From Lachnospiraceae bacterium (GTDB lineage: Bacteria; Bacillota; Clostridia; Lachnospirales; Lachnospiraceae): 12,315 nt of DNA. Both the position numbers and the translations under genes were made by a program. The notes below the pieces were generated by a model. It saw only the letters and a list, made by a program, of their open reading frames with translations, had not been told where the DNA came from and searched no databases. This document shows, one piece after another, positions 1-6,341 of the stretch; the first letter of the stretch is position 1, and each line of letters begins with the position of its first letter. The stretch covers positions 1-12,315 of the forward strand of contig DNJW01000224.1 of assembly GCA_003488965.1 (NCBI GenBank), in the 5' to 3' direction.

Positions 1-21
1 AAGTGGCGAAGCCACTTTTTT
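1..21 (+). terminator. Rho-independent terminator of an upstream gene
   Basis: A perfect 7-bp stem (AAGTGGC at 1-7, GCCACTT at 11-17) closes a GAA loop and runs directly into a T tract ending at 21. This is the classic intrinsic terminator layout. It most likely ends a plus-strand transcript lying to the left of the window. The A/T ends of the stem make it partly bidirectional, but no gene reads toward it from the right. Confidence 0.8.
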
Positions 22-32
22 AGCAGAATGAT

Positions 33-61
33 TTGCTATAGATGTTTTTTTATAATATAAT
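33..61 (+). promoter_or_regulatory. Sigma-A-type promoter for the redox fusion gene
   Basis: TTGCTA (33-38) is followed after 17 bp by TATAAT (56-61), a 4/6 and a 6/6 match to the housekeeping consensus with ideal spacing. The predicted start of transcription is near 67-69, giving a short leader of about 27 nt before the ATG at 95. A second TATAAT overlaps at 51-56 but has no comparable -35 partner. I saw no clear operator palindrome around it. Confidence 0.65.
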
Positions 62-94
62 AGGGCTATAAAAAATGAATAGGAGACGGTGCAT

Positions 95-2662
95 ATGAAA
101 ATAGTGATTATTGGCGGCGTAGCGGCGGGAACGAAGGTAGCTGCAAAACTGAAAAGAGAAAAACCGCAGGATGAAATAGTCATCTATACGAAAGGAAGGG
201 ATATTTCCTACGCAGGATGCGGTCTTCCGTATTATATCGGCGGTTCCATTGAAACGGAAGAGGAACTGATTGTGAACACTCCGGCTAAGTTTATGGGATT
301 AACGGGGACGGAGGTACATACGGAAAGTAAAGTGGTGGCAGTGGATCCTGCGGCAAAAACAATTTCTGTAGAGAAGGACGGGCTGCAGACGGTCAATTAT
401 GACAAGCTGGTAATAGCTGTAGGCGCACAGCCCTCCCTGCCTCCTGTGGAAGGAACCGGGCTTGAGGGAGTATTTACAGTACGGACGCCGGAGGATGCCA
501 TCGGTGCCAGAAAATATGCCCAAGAGCATGGATGTAAGCGCGCGGTTGTCGTAGGCGGGGGATTTATCGGACTGGAGGTTGCCGAAAATCTGATGGCAAG
601 GGGGATTGCCGTTACGGTGGTGGATATGGCTCCCCAGCTTATGCCGAATATCTTTGACCGCGAAATGGCGGATTATGTCCGCAGGCAGCTCCAGGGAAGG
701 GGTATGCGCATTTTGACCGGAACAGCCCTTCATGCAATCGGAGGTGAAAAGGAGGTAAGCAATGTACAGACGGGAGCAGGAACGCTTCCGGCGGATATGG
801 CTGTACTGGCAGCAGGAATCCGCCCGGCTACAGGATTCCTTGCGGATATAGGGCTGGAAATGGACAGAGGCTGTATCGTTACGGATGAATACCAGAGGAC
901 AAATCTGCCCGATATTTATGCGGTCGGAGACTGCGCACTGGTAAAGAACCGTATAACCGGCAAGAAACAGTGGTCTGCGATGGGTTCTACCGCGAATATT
1001 GCAGGCAGGGCTCTTGCCCTGAATCTTGGCGGTGAAGAAACCGGATACAAAGGCTGTCTGGGAACAGGGGTGGTAAAACTGGCCCAAGGGCTGAATGCGG
1101 CCAGAACGGGGCTGACCGAAGAGCAGGCGAAAGCGGAAGGTTATTCCGTGGTTACCGTTTTATGTGCCAGCGATGACAAGGCTCATTATTACCCGGATTC
1201 CTCTTCTTTTATTACCAAACTGATTGCGGACAAGGAGACGCATAAACTGTTGGGGATGCAGGTTATCGGCAGCGGCGCTGTAGATAAAATGGCGGATATT
1301 GCGGTTACGGGTATTTCTTTGGGATGCAGGACGGAGGATTTTATTACCATGGATTTCTCATATGCCCCGCCTTTTTCTACGGCAATCCATCCTTTTGCGG
1401 TAGCATGCAGTGTGCTGATGAATAAGATAAGCGGACGTATCGAGACTTTTACACCGGCCGAATATGCCGCAGGTGCGGCCAACGGCTATCGGCTGCTGGA
1501 TGTACATCCGGCTCCTGCGTTGCCTGGAGCGGAATGGTTTGATCTTACAAAAGCAAAGGAGGCTTCAGCCAAGTATAATAAAGATGAAAAACTGCTGTTA
1601 GTGTGCGCAAGAGGAAAGAGGGGATATTTGACCCAGAATAAGCTTCGCGCCTTGGGATTTAGCAATACCCGCGTCCTGGAAGGCGGCGCCTTCTTCAATG
1701 TTATCAAGAGGACAGTTCCGGCAGGAGGAAAACTGCCTCCTGAGGAAATCAAGCGTGTGAAGGCTTTGGGCTGTTTGCAGGATAAGCGCTACGGGGATGT
1801 ATTCAATGTCCGCGTGATAACGAAAAACGGGAAGATAACAGCAGAGGAACACCGTGTGATTGCGGAAGCGGCAGAACGCTTCGGCAGCGGCGAGGTTACC
1901 ATGACTACCCGCCTGACTTTGGAAATCCAGGGAGTTCCTTATGACAGCATTGAGCCGCTGATTGCTTATCTGGCAGAAAATAATCTGGAAACCGGCGGTA
2001 CAGGCTCTTTGGTGCGCCCGGTTGTTTCCTGCAAGGGAACTACCTGCCAGTATGGATTAATCGATACCTTCGGATTGAGCGAAAAAATCCATGAGCGTTT
2101 TTACGAGGGCTATCATAATGTAACATTGCCCCATAAGTTTAAAATTGCGGTAGGCGGCTGCCCGAATAATTGCGTAAAGCCGGATCTGAATGATCTTGGC
2201 ATTATCGGACAGCGGATACCTCTGTTTGATTTTTCCAAATGCCGGGGATGCAAAAAATGCCAGGTAGAGATGGGATGCCCGATAAAAGCTGCAAAACTGG
2301 AAGACGGCATGCTAAAGGTAGACAATGATTCCTGCAACGGCTGCGGACGCTGCAAAGGCAAATGTCCTTTTGGCGTTACGGAAGAATATACAGACGGCTA
2401 TAAAATTTATATTGGCGGAAGATGGGGCAAGAAGATTGCCAACGGACGTCCGTTGGATAAGCTTTTTGTCAATGAAGAAGAAGTTCTGGATACTGTGGAA
2501 CGGGCAATTCTGTTCTTCCGGGATGAGGGAATTACAGGAGAGCGGTTTGCGGATACGGTAGAGCGCCTTGGATTTGATTATGTACAGGACAAACTGCTTC
2601 ATGCGCAGATTGACAAGTCGGCGGTTTTGGAAAAGAAGGTAAAGGGAGGCGCAACCTGCTGA
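95..2662 (+). CDS. CoA-disulfide-reductase-like / rhodanese / siroheme reductase / ferredoxin fusion protein
   Basis: This 855-residue cytosolic flavo-iron-sulfur protein has four modules. (1) A pyridine nucleotide-disulfide reductase: FAD motif GGVAAG near residue 7, SYAGCGLPYY with the single redox Cys42 typical of CoA-disulfide and NADH-polysulfide reductases, NAD(P)H motif VVVGGGFIGLE near 151, and a second FAD motif AVGDC near 275. (2) A rhodanese domain at about 458-535 with active-site loop CARGKR (Cys504). (3) A siroheme sulfite/nitrite reductase-like domain at about 570-705 with cluster ligands C646/C651 and C689/C693 (GGCPNNC). (4) Two [4Fe-4S] motifs starting at C716 and C747. By family knowledge it should move electrons from NAD(P)H or ferredoxin to a sulfur substrate; the true substrate (sulfite, polysulfide, CoA persulfide) is not shown. 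ATG at 95 is chosen over GTG at 89 because AGGAG (81-85) sits 9 nt upstream of it. The gene ends in tandem TGA TAA, and the last residue is Cys. Confidence 0.88.
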   Translation: MKIVIIGGVAAGTKVAAKLKREKPQDEIVIYTKGRDISYAGCGLPYYIGGSIETEEELIVNTPAKFMGLTGTEVHTESKVVAVDPAAKTISVEKDGLQTVNYDKLVIAVGAQPSLPPVEGTGLEGVFTVRTPEDAIGARKYAQEHGCKRAVVVGGGFIGLEVAENLMARGIAVTVVDMAPQLMPNIFDREMADYVRRQLQGRGMRILTGTALHAIGGEKEVSNVQTGAGTLPADMAVLAAGIRPATGFLADIGLEMDRGCIVTDEYQRTNLPDIYAVGDCALVKNRITGKKQWSAMGSTANIAGRALALNLGGEETGYKGCLGTGVVKLAQGLNAARTGLTEEQAKAEGYSVVTVLCASDDKAHYYPDSSSFITKLIADKETHKLLGMQVIGSGAVDKMADIAVTGISLGCRTEDFITMDFSYAPPFSTAIHPFAVACSVLMNKISGRIETFTPAEYAAGAANGYRLLDVHPAPALPGAEWFDLTKAKEASAKYNKDEKLLLVCARGKRGYLTQNKLRALGFSNTRVLEGGAFFNVIKRTVPAGGKLPPEEIKRVKALGCLQDKRYGDVFNVRVITKNGKITAEEHRVIAEAAERFGSGEVTMTTRLTLEIQGVPYDSIEPLIAYLAENNLETGGTGSLVRPVVSCKGTTCQYGLIDTFGLSEKIHERFYEGYHNVTLPHKFKIAVGGCPNNCVKPDLNDLGIIGQRIPLFDFSKCRGCKKCQVEMGCPIKAAKLEDGMLKVDNDSCNGCGRCKGKCPFGVTEEYTDGYKIYIGGRWGKKIANGRPLDKLFVNEEEVLDTVERAILFFRDEGITGERFADTVERLGFDYVQDKLLHAQIDKSAVLEKKVKGGATC

Positions 2663-2702
2663 TAAGCAACGCAGCGGCTGACCCGGTATATACAGAATAT
2701 AT

Positions 2703-2733
2703 ATTCAGCCCGGTATGTTTTATCGGGCTGAAT
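2703..2733 (+). other. Hairpin in the gap between the redox fusion and the ABC transporter
   Basis: A perfect 10-bp inverted repeat (ATTCAGCCCG at 2703-2712, CGGGCTGAAT at 2724-2733) encloses an 11-nt loop. No T tract follows (TATAGTAAAAG), so it is not a canonical intrinsic terminator; it could be a processing or stability stem, or an operator. The octamer CCCGGTAT occurs at 2682-2689 and again at 2709-2716, and GAATATATATTC (2695-2706) is a short palindrome abutting the stem. I found no convincing promoter for the downstream transporter in this gap. Confidence 0.5.
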
Positions 2734-2798
2734 TATAGTAAAAGAAATAATAAATTTCTGTTTCTGGTTCTTGCCAAAGCTATATACGGAGGATATAC

Positions 2799-3734
2799 AT
2801 GAAAGGAAAGAAGATATTATTAGGGACAATTCTTTTGGCAGTATGGCTTTTTTCGGCATGCGGACAGACGGAGGAACAAAAGCCGGAAAACGGAGGCTAT
2901 ATCTTTACGGATGATTTAGGAAGAGAAGTGACGGTCAATTCCTATGACCGTGTTGCCGCGCTGCTGGGAAGCTATGCGGATATGTGGGTATTGGCCGGCG
3001 GCGATATCTGTGCGGCACCGGATGATGCTTTTGAGGATTTCGATTTGCCTTTGTCGGAAGAGACCGTGAATTTGGGAGAGACAAAACGGCTTAGTCTTGA
3101 ACTGCTTCTTGCCAGCAGCCCTGACCTTGTGCTGGCGAGTACTAATACGCCTCAGCATCTGGAATGGCAGCAGGCGCTGGAAGGGGCAGGAATTACAGTT
3201 GCCTATTTTGATGTTGCCTGTTTTGACGATTATTTAAGAATGCTGAAGATTTGCACCGGTATTACGGGACAGCCGGAGCGCTATGAGCAGTATGGAACCG
3301 ATATCCAGAAGCAGATTCAGGCAGTGCTGGAACGCCATGCGGACAGCGAACCCCAGACCGTACTGGTGATGAGGGCATCGGCTACAAGCATAAGAGCCAA
3401 AAACAGCAGCGGAAATGTATTGGGGGAGATGCTGGAAAGCTTTGGCTGCGAGAATATTGCGGATACGGATGAAAGCCTTTTGGAAAATTTAAGCGTTGAG
3501 AGCATTATGCTCAGGAATCCCGACAAAATTTTTATCGTGCAGTCCGGAGATGATACGGAGGGGACGGAGCAGAATATTGAGAATATGTTCCGGGAAAATC
3601 CTCTTTGGAAGGAGCTGGATGCCGTGAAAAACGGACAGTTCTATCTGCTGGATAAGCATCTTTATAATTTAAAACCTAATGCGCGCTGGGCAGAGGCCTA
3701 TGAACAGCTGGAGGATATGCTGTATGGGGAGTAA
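2799..3734 (+). CDS. ABC transporter substrate-binding lipoprotein (iron-siderophore/heme/corrinoid class)
   Basis: This 311-residue extracellular lipoprotein captures the ligand for the permease and ATPase encoded next. The N-terminus has lysines, a hydrophobic stretch and a lipobox LFSAC with the lipidated Cys at residue 21, followed by a polar linker. The mature part opens with FTDDLGREVTV and has the two-lobe layout of the TroA/BtuF/FhuD-type binding fold: a 'SSPDLVLAS' segment, a 'CTGITGQPERYEQY' segment in the region expected for the inter-lobe helix, and a C-terminal 'NARWAEAYEQLEDMLYG' helix. GGAGG (2788-2792) lies 6 nt before the ATG. Its 3' end overlaps the permease start by 11 bp. 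The ligand cannot be read from sequence; ferric siderophore, heme and cobalamin are all possible. Confidence 0.87.
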   Translation: MKGKKILLGTILLAVWLFSACGQTEEQKPENGGYIFTDDLGREVTVNSYDRVAALLGSYADMWVLAGGDICAAPDDAFEDFDLPLSEETVNLGETKRLSLELLLASSPDLVLASTNTPQHLEWQQALEGAGITVAYFDVACFDDYLRMLKICTGITGQPERYEQYGTDIQKQIQAVLERHADSEPQTVLVMRASATSIRAKNSSGNVLGEMLESFGCENIADTDESLLENLSVESIMLRNPDKIFIVQSGDDTEGTEQNIENMFRENPLWKELDAVKNGQFYLLDKHLYNLKPNARWAEAYEQLEDMLYGE

Positions 3735-4746
3735 AAAGAGATGGGCAATGCTGTTGGGCGGCACAATTGTAACCAGTCTGACGATTGCGGTTATGAGCCT
3801 TTGCCTGGGAAATATTTGTTTTACTCCGGCGGAACTTTTCGGCATTTTGGGCGGCAGTGCAGGAAACCGTGCCGGGAGCGGAATGGCGGACATGGGAAAA
3901 GGCATCCTGCTGTATGCCAGGCTTCCCCGTACCATCGCTTCCCTGCTGGCAGGAGCGGCGCTGGCGGTGTCCGGGGCAGTTTTGCAGAATGTGCTGTCCA
4001 ATAAACTGGCGTCTCCCAGTATTATCGGAGTTAATGCAGGAGCCGGGCTTGGTGTGACGCTTTGCTGCGCGGCAGGCGTCTTGTCCGGCTATGGGGTTTC
4101 CTGCGCAGCGTTTGCAGGAAGCCTGATTACTGTTTTTATTATTTTTATTTTTTCCTGCCGTACCAACGCTTCGAAAACAACAGTTATTTTAGGAGGTGTG
4201 GCGCTAAACAGTATTTTAAATGCCATAGCGGAGTCGGTGACGGTGCTGGATACGGATGTGGCAATGCTCAGCATTGATTTCAGGGTGGGGGGATTTTCCT
4301 CTGTTTCTTATCAGCGGCTGATGCCGGCTGCCCTGCTGATTCTGGCGGCTTTTGTCCTGCTTTTTACTCTTTGCAATGAGCTGGATGTGGTAACGCTGGG
4401 GGATGAAACGGCACAAGGAATCGGTCTGCCGGTGGGAAAGTACAGGATGCTTTTTCTGGTTTTGGCCGCCCTGCTGGCAGGAGCGGCAGTAAGCTTTGCG
4501 GGACTGTTGGGATTTATCGGCCTGATTGTCCCTCATTTTGTCCGCAGGCTTACCGGCAATGAAAGCGGCAGGCTGCTGCCCCTTTGTGCAATATCCGGCG
4601 CAGGCTTTGTGAACCTTTGCGATATGGTGTCCCGGCTGGTATTCGCCCCTTATGAACTGCCGGTGGGCATTCTTATGTCCGTGATAGGGGGACCCGTATT
4701 CCTGCTTTTGCTTGTCCGTTATAGGGGAGGGCACCGTTATGATTGA
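3724..4746 (+). CDS. FecCD-family ABC transporter permease
   Basis: This is a 340-residue polytopic inner-membrane permease, the usual size for the BtuC/FhuB/FecCD family, which works as a homodimer. Family features include the 'ARLPRTIASLLAGAALAVSGAVLQNVLSNKLA' region after the first segment (read here from 3916 on), 'PSIIGVNAGAGLGV', and the cytoplasmic coupling segment 'GLLGFIGLIVPHFVRRLTG' at about residues 260-278, which contacts the ATPase. The reading frame is open from 3679, but the ATG at 3724 (MGSKKRWAMLL) is preferred because GGAGG (3710-3714) lies 9 nt upstream and it gives a normal N-terminus. It overlaps the binding-protein gene by 11 bp and the ATPase gene by 8 bp, which suggests translational coupling. 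Confidence 0.88.
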   Translation: MGSKKRWAMLLGGTIVTSLTIAVMSLCLGNICFTPAELFGILGGSAGNRAGSGMADMGKGILLYARLPRTIASLLAGAALAVSGAVLQNVLSNKLASPSIIGVNAGAGLGVTLCCAAGVLSGYGVSCAAFAGSLITVFIIFIFSCRTNASKTTVILGGVALNSILNAIAESVTVLDTDVAMLSIDFRVGGFSSVSYQRLMPAALLILAAFVLLFTLCNELDVVTLGDETAQGIGLPVGKYRMLFLVLAALLAGAAVSFAGLLGFIGLIVPHFVRRLTGNESGRLLPLCAISGAGFVNLCDMVSRLVFAPYELPVGILMSVIGGPVFLLLLVRYRGGHRYD

Positions 4747-5509
4747 AGTGAAAAATGTTTGCGCCGGATATGGCAGAAATCAGGTGCTGCATGATGTAAA
4801 TTTTGTGGCAGAGCAGGGAAAAATAACGGTAATTATCGGCAGCAACGGCAGCGGAAAAAGCACTCTGCTTAAGGCATTGCTTGGGCTGGTTCCTGTAAAT
4901 GGCGGCAATATCACGGTAGAGGGAGCTGCGGTAAATGAAATGACAAGGGCTGAACTGGCAAAAAAAATTGCCTATCTGCCCCAGGGAAAAAATATAGCCG
5001 ATATATCGGCCGGACGAATGGTGCTTCACGGACGATTTCCTTATCTGAAATATCCAAGAAAATACCGTGAAGAGGATTATCGGATTGCGGAAGAGGCGAT
5101 GAAGCAAATGGGAATTTCTTCTTTTGCCGGAAAACAGATGGCCGAACTTTCCGGCGGCATGCGGCAGAAGGTATATATCGCCATGGCATTGGCGCAGCAG
5201 ACGCCGGTGATTGTTATGGATGAACCTACCACTTATCTGGATATCGGGCAGCAGTTAAAATTTTCCGGGCTGATAAAACAGCTTTCCGAAAGCAGGAAAA
5301 CAGTTATTCTTGTTTTGCATGACATTTTATTGGCACTTAAAATTTCCGATAAGATTGCAGCCATGAAAGACGGAAAAATCTTTCGGTGCGGCACACCGGA
5401 GGAAATGCTGGCATCGGATATTTTTTATACGCTGTACGGCGTGAAAGTAAAGGCAGTGCAGACAGATGCGGGGATGCAGTATTATTATGAGTTTGCCGAT
5501 ACGGAATAA
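4739..5509 (+). CDS. ABC transporter ATP-binding protein (FepC/BtuD/FhuC type)
   Basis: This 256-residue cytosolic ATPase powers the importer. All nucleotide-binding motifs are intact: Walker A GSNGSGKS at 34-41, Q-loop glutamine 82 (YLPQG), signature LSGGM at 137-141, Walker B VIVMDE with D161 and the catalytic E162, D-loop near 168, and switch histidine 194 (LVLHD). The ATG at 4739 is chosen over the upstream in-frame TTG at 4712 because GGGGAGG (4724-4730) sits 8 nt before it and MIEVKNV is the normal family start. The start lies within the permease stop region (ATGATTGA). No intrinsic terminator follows directly; the next thing downstream is the large inverted repeat at 5516. Confidence 0.92.
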   Translation: MIEVKNVCAGYGRNQVLHDVNFVAEQGKITVIIGSNGSGKSTLLKALLGLVPVNGGNITVEGAAVNEMTRAELAKKIAYLPQGKNIADISAGRMVLHGRFPYLKYPRKYREEDYRIAEEAMKQMGISSFAGKQMAELSGGMRQKVYIAMALAQQTPVIVMDEPTTYLDIGQQLKFSGLIKQLSESRKTVILVLHDILLALKISDKIAAMKDGKIFRCGTPEEMLASDIFYTLYGVKVKAVQTDAGMQYYYEFADTE

Positions 5510-5649
5510 TGGATGATAACAGTTCAGTTCTGCATGTTCCTCCTGCCCGTTTCGGTGTCCGGCCTCTGTCTGCCTGTCTGGTTTTTTTACAAAATTTTGG
5601 ATGGGATGTTTCTAAACAAAAGAGGGCAGATATGGGCAACCTCCGGGGC

Positions 5650-5681
5650 GGAAATAAGGGACATCCTTGTCCCCAATTTCC
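5650..5681 (+). other. Inner hairpin A of the inverted-repeat loop
   Basis: GGGACA (5658-5663) and TGTCCC (5668-5673) pair around TCCT, and the stem continues outward, past short unpaired bases, with GGAAAT (5650-5655) and ATTTCC (5676-5681). The two-tier palindrome is too regular for chance. It resembles the REP-like hairpins that occur as dispersed repeats in many bacteria, a comparison based on appearance only. Confidence 0.6.
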
Positions 5682-5719
5682 TAAATCGCCCATCCATGGG
5701 CGATTTACCCTAGTTTTTT
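5682..5719 (+). terminator. Inner hairpin B with downstream T run, possible terminator
   Basis: TAAATCGCCCA (5682-5692) pairs perfectly with TGGGCGATTTA (5697-5707) around a 4-nt loop, giving an 11-bp stem. CCCTAG and then six T (5714-5719) follow. The 6-nt gap between stem and T run is longer than in a standard intrinsic terminator, so termination of the ABC transporter transcript here is plausible but not certain. Confidence 0.4.
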
Positions 5720-5869
5720 CAGTCTTTTGTTAAGAAACATCTGCCATCCAAAATAACGCAAAAAAACCAGACCGGCAGACAGAGGCCGGACACCGAAACG
5801 GGCAGGAGGAACATGCAGAACTGAACTGTTATAATTGATTTCATATTTCATACTTGCCAAAATTTGCAG

Positions 5870-5898
5870 TTGTAATTTCTGCCTCAATTGGATATAAT
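5870..5898 (+). promoter_or_regulatory. Promoter of the 6S RNA gene
   Basis: TTGTAA (5870-5875), a 17-bp spacer and a perfect TATAAT (5893-5898) form a strong sigma-A-type promoter. The predicted start of transcription (about 5905) coincides with the 5' strand of the closing stem of the RNA, which supports both calls. It begins only 37 bp beyond the end of the inverted-repeat element. Confidence 0.75.
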
Positions 5899-5904
5899 AG
5901 ATAT

Positions 5905-6140
5905 AACCTGAAATGTTCGATAACTCTTGTTATTTTGAACCTACATTTACTTTAAACGGGATTCCTACATTGCCTTATGGCTGTCAAGCCCCCACTCTAA
6001 GAGGATTGGAGGGGAAGACAAAAGTAAGGTTGCGGTTACCCACCTAGCTTGGGCTAGGAGTCAAAATACAAGAACCGGCATTTTGGGGCTATATTGTAGT
6101 ATGCTACAAAAGAAAAAGCAGCCGTAATGGCTGCTTTTTT
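5905..6140 (+). ncRNA. ssrS: 6S RNA (transcript including terminator; mature part about 5905-6092)
   Basis: 6S RNA mimics an open promoter and binds housekeeping RNA polymerase to retune transcription in stationary phase. There is no ORF here; instead I can trace a long interrupted hairpin. The closing stem pairs 5902-5915 with 6079-6093 (core CCTGAAATG with CATTTTGGGG). The next stem pairs 5925-5938 with 6061-6073 (TCTTGTTATTTTGA with TCAAAATACAAGA, one bulge). Then comes a large asymmetric central bubble whose 3' side carries hairpin CCTAGC-TTGG-GCTAGG, followed by an upper stem of TTTACTTT with AAAGTAAG and an apical part containing CCCCCACTC and GGAGGGG. A single rod with a central bubble and a 3'-side hairpin is the 6S plan in Firmicutes, and TGTTCG, TTGAACC, GTCAAGCC and TACCCACC fit the conserved blocks as I remember them. 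Another structured RNA class is the main alternative. Confidence 0.75.
6113..6140 (+). terminator. Rho-independent terminator of the 6S RNA transcript
   Basis: AAAAAGCAGCC (6113-6123) pairs with GGCTGCTTTTT (6129-6139) around GTAAT, with T residues to 6140. A smaller hairpin, TTGTAG-TATG-CTACAA (6094-6109), lies just before it, between the predicted mature RNA 3' end and the terminator, and might guide 3' processing. The A-rich 5' side makes the terminator potentially bidirectional. Confidence 0.9.
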
Positions 6141-6149
6141 ATCAGATAG

Positions 6150-6248
6150 GATTCGGATATCAAAAGCCCTATATGACAGTTGTTGATGGCAGATCGCACA
6201 ACAGAAGCTCAAACAAAATTGTTGGATAGGGCTTTTGATACCCGAATC
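6150..6248. repeat. Second inverted repeat, 21-bp stem with 53-nt loop
   Basis: GATTCGG plus ATCAAAAGCCCTAT (6150-6156, 6159-6172) pairs with ATAGGGCTTTTGAT plus CCGAATC (6226-6239, 6242-6248); the only interruption is a 2x2 internal loop. The 53-nt loop contains GTTGT/ACAAC (6180-6184, 6199-6203) and so may fold further. It begins 10 bp after the 6S terminator and ends 90 bp before the SpoIID-domain gene. It has no T tract and is unrelated in sequence to the 5516-5832 element. It could be a mobile-element remnant, or a 5' leader structure of the next gene. Confidence 0.75.
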
Positions 6249-6341
6249 AAGATGGAAAATGGCGCCACAGTGTTGTGGAAAGCCAGCAAAAATTTTGAAA
6301 AGCTAAGCCGCAGGAAAAATCAAACGGGGGAGAGTGGATGA
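6186..6341 (+). CDS. Possible small ORF, 51 residues, overlapping the next gene's start
   Basis: An ATG at 6186 opens a 51-codon frame (MADRTTEAQTKLL... to ...NQTGESG) that ends with TGA at 6339-6341, inside ATGA shared with the next gene's start at 6338. The product would be very polar and basic (SRRKNQ near the end), with no signal peptide or membrane segment. In its favour are the ATGA coupling and the uninterrupted frame. Against it, no ribosome binding site precedes 6186, the first third lies in the second inverted repeat, and a stop (TGA 6174-6176) sits just upstream. I do not recognise the sequence. It may be a chance frame or the tail of a degraded gene. Confidence 0.25.
   Translation: MADRTTEAQTKLLDRAFDTRIKMENGATVLWKASKNFEKLSRRKNQTGESG

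Larger units (their letters stand above)
5516..5832. repeat. 317-bp inverted-repeat element (MITE-like or structured repeat)
   Basis: The left arm (5516-5623, 108 nt) is matched in reverse complement by the right arm (5723-5832, 110 nt). The outer 59 nt are identical; the inner part has about six mismatches and a 2-nt indel. The 99-nt loop holds two further perfect hairpins (see the entries at 5650 and 5682). The arms lack the features of an insertion sequence: there is no transposase and I see no obvious target duplication. Reading inward, both arms can encode the same peptide (VPPARFGVRPLSA), because they are copies of one sequence rather than because it is a gene. Transcribed RNA would form a very long stem and could stop or shield the transporter mRNA. 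I infer a non-autonomous mobile or dispersed repeat. Confidence 0.85.

Noticed and set aside
299..1087. 262-codon open frame on the minus strand opposite the flavoprotein module
   Set aside because: The plus-strand frame has unambiguous FAD and NAD(P)H motifs. The antisense translation is Cys/His/Arg-rich and shows no family features.
2703..2740. Rho-independent terminator for the redox fusion gene
   Set aside because: The 10-bp stem is perfect but is followed by TATAGTAAAAG with no T tract, so I list it only as a hairpin of unknown role.
5509..5733. 74-codon open frame starting at the ATPase stop, and its mirror at 5705-5887 on the minus strand
   Set aside because: Both owe their shared peptide to the inverted-repeat arms and run into the hairpin loop. 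There is no suitable ribosome binding site, so they reflect the repeat and not a pair of genes.
5905..6140. Cobalamin, TPP or SAM riboswitch for the nearby genes
   Set aside because: It has its own terminator and no adjacent ORF under its control, and I do not see the conserved core boxes of these riboswitch classes. The rod-with-bubble fold fits 6S RNA better.
5516..6248. Composite mobile element with the two inverted repeats as ends
   Set aside because: The two inverted repeats share no sequence and each is self-complementary, so they cannot be matching terminal repeats of one element. No transposase or integrase lies between them.
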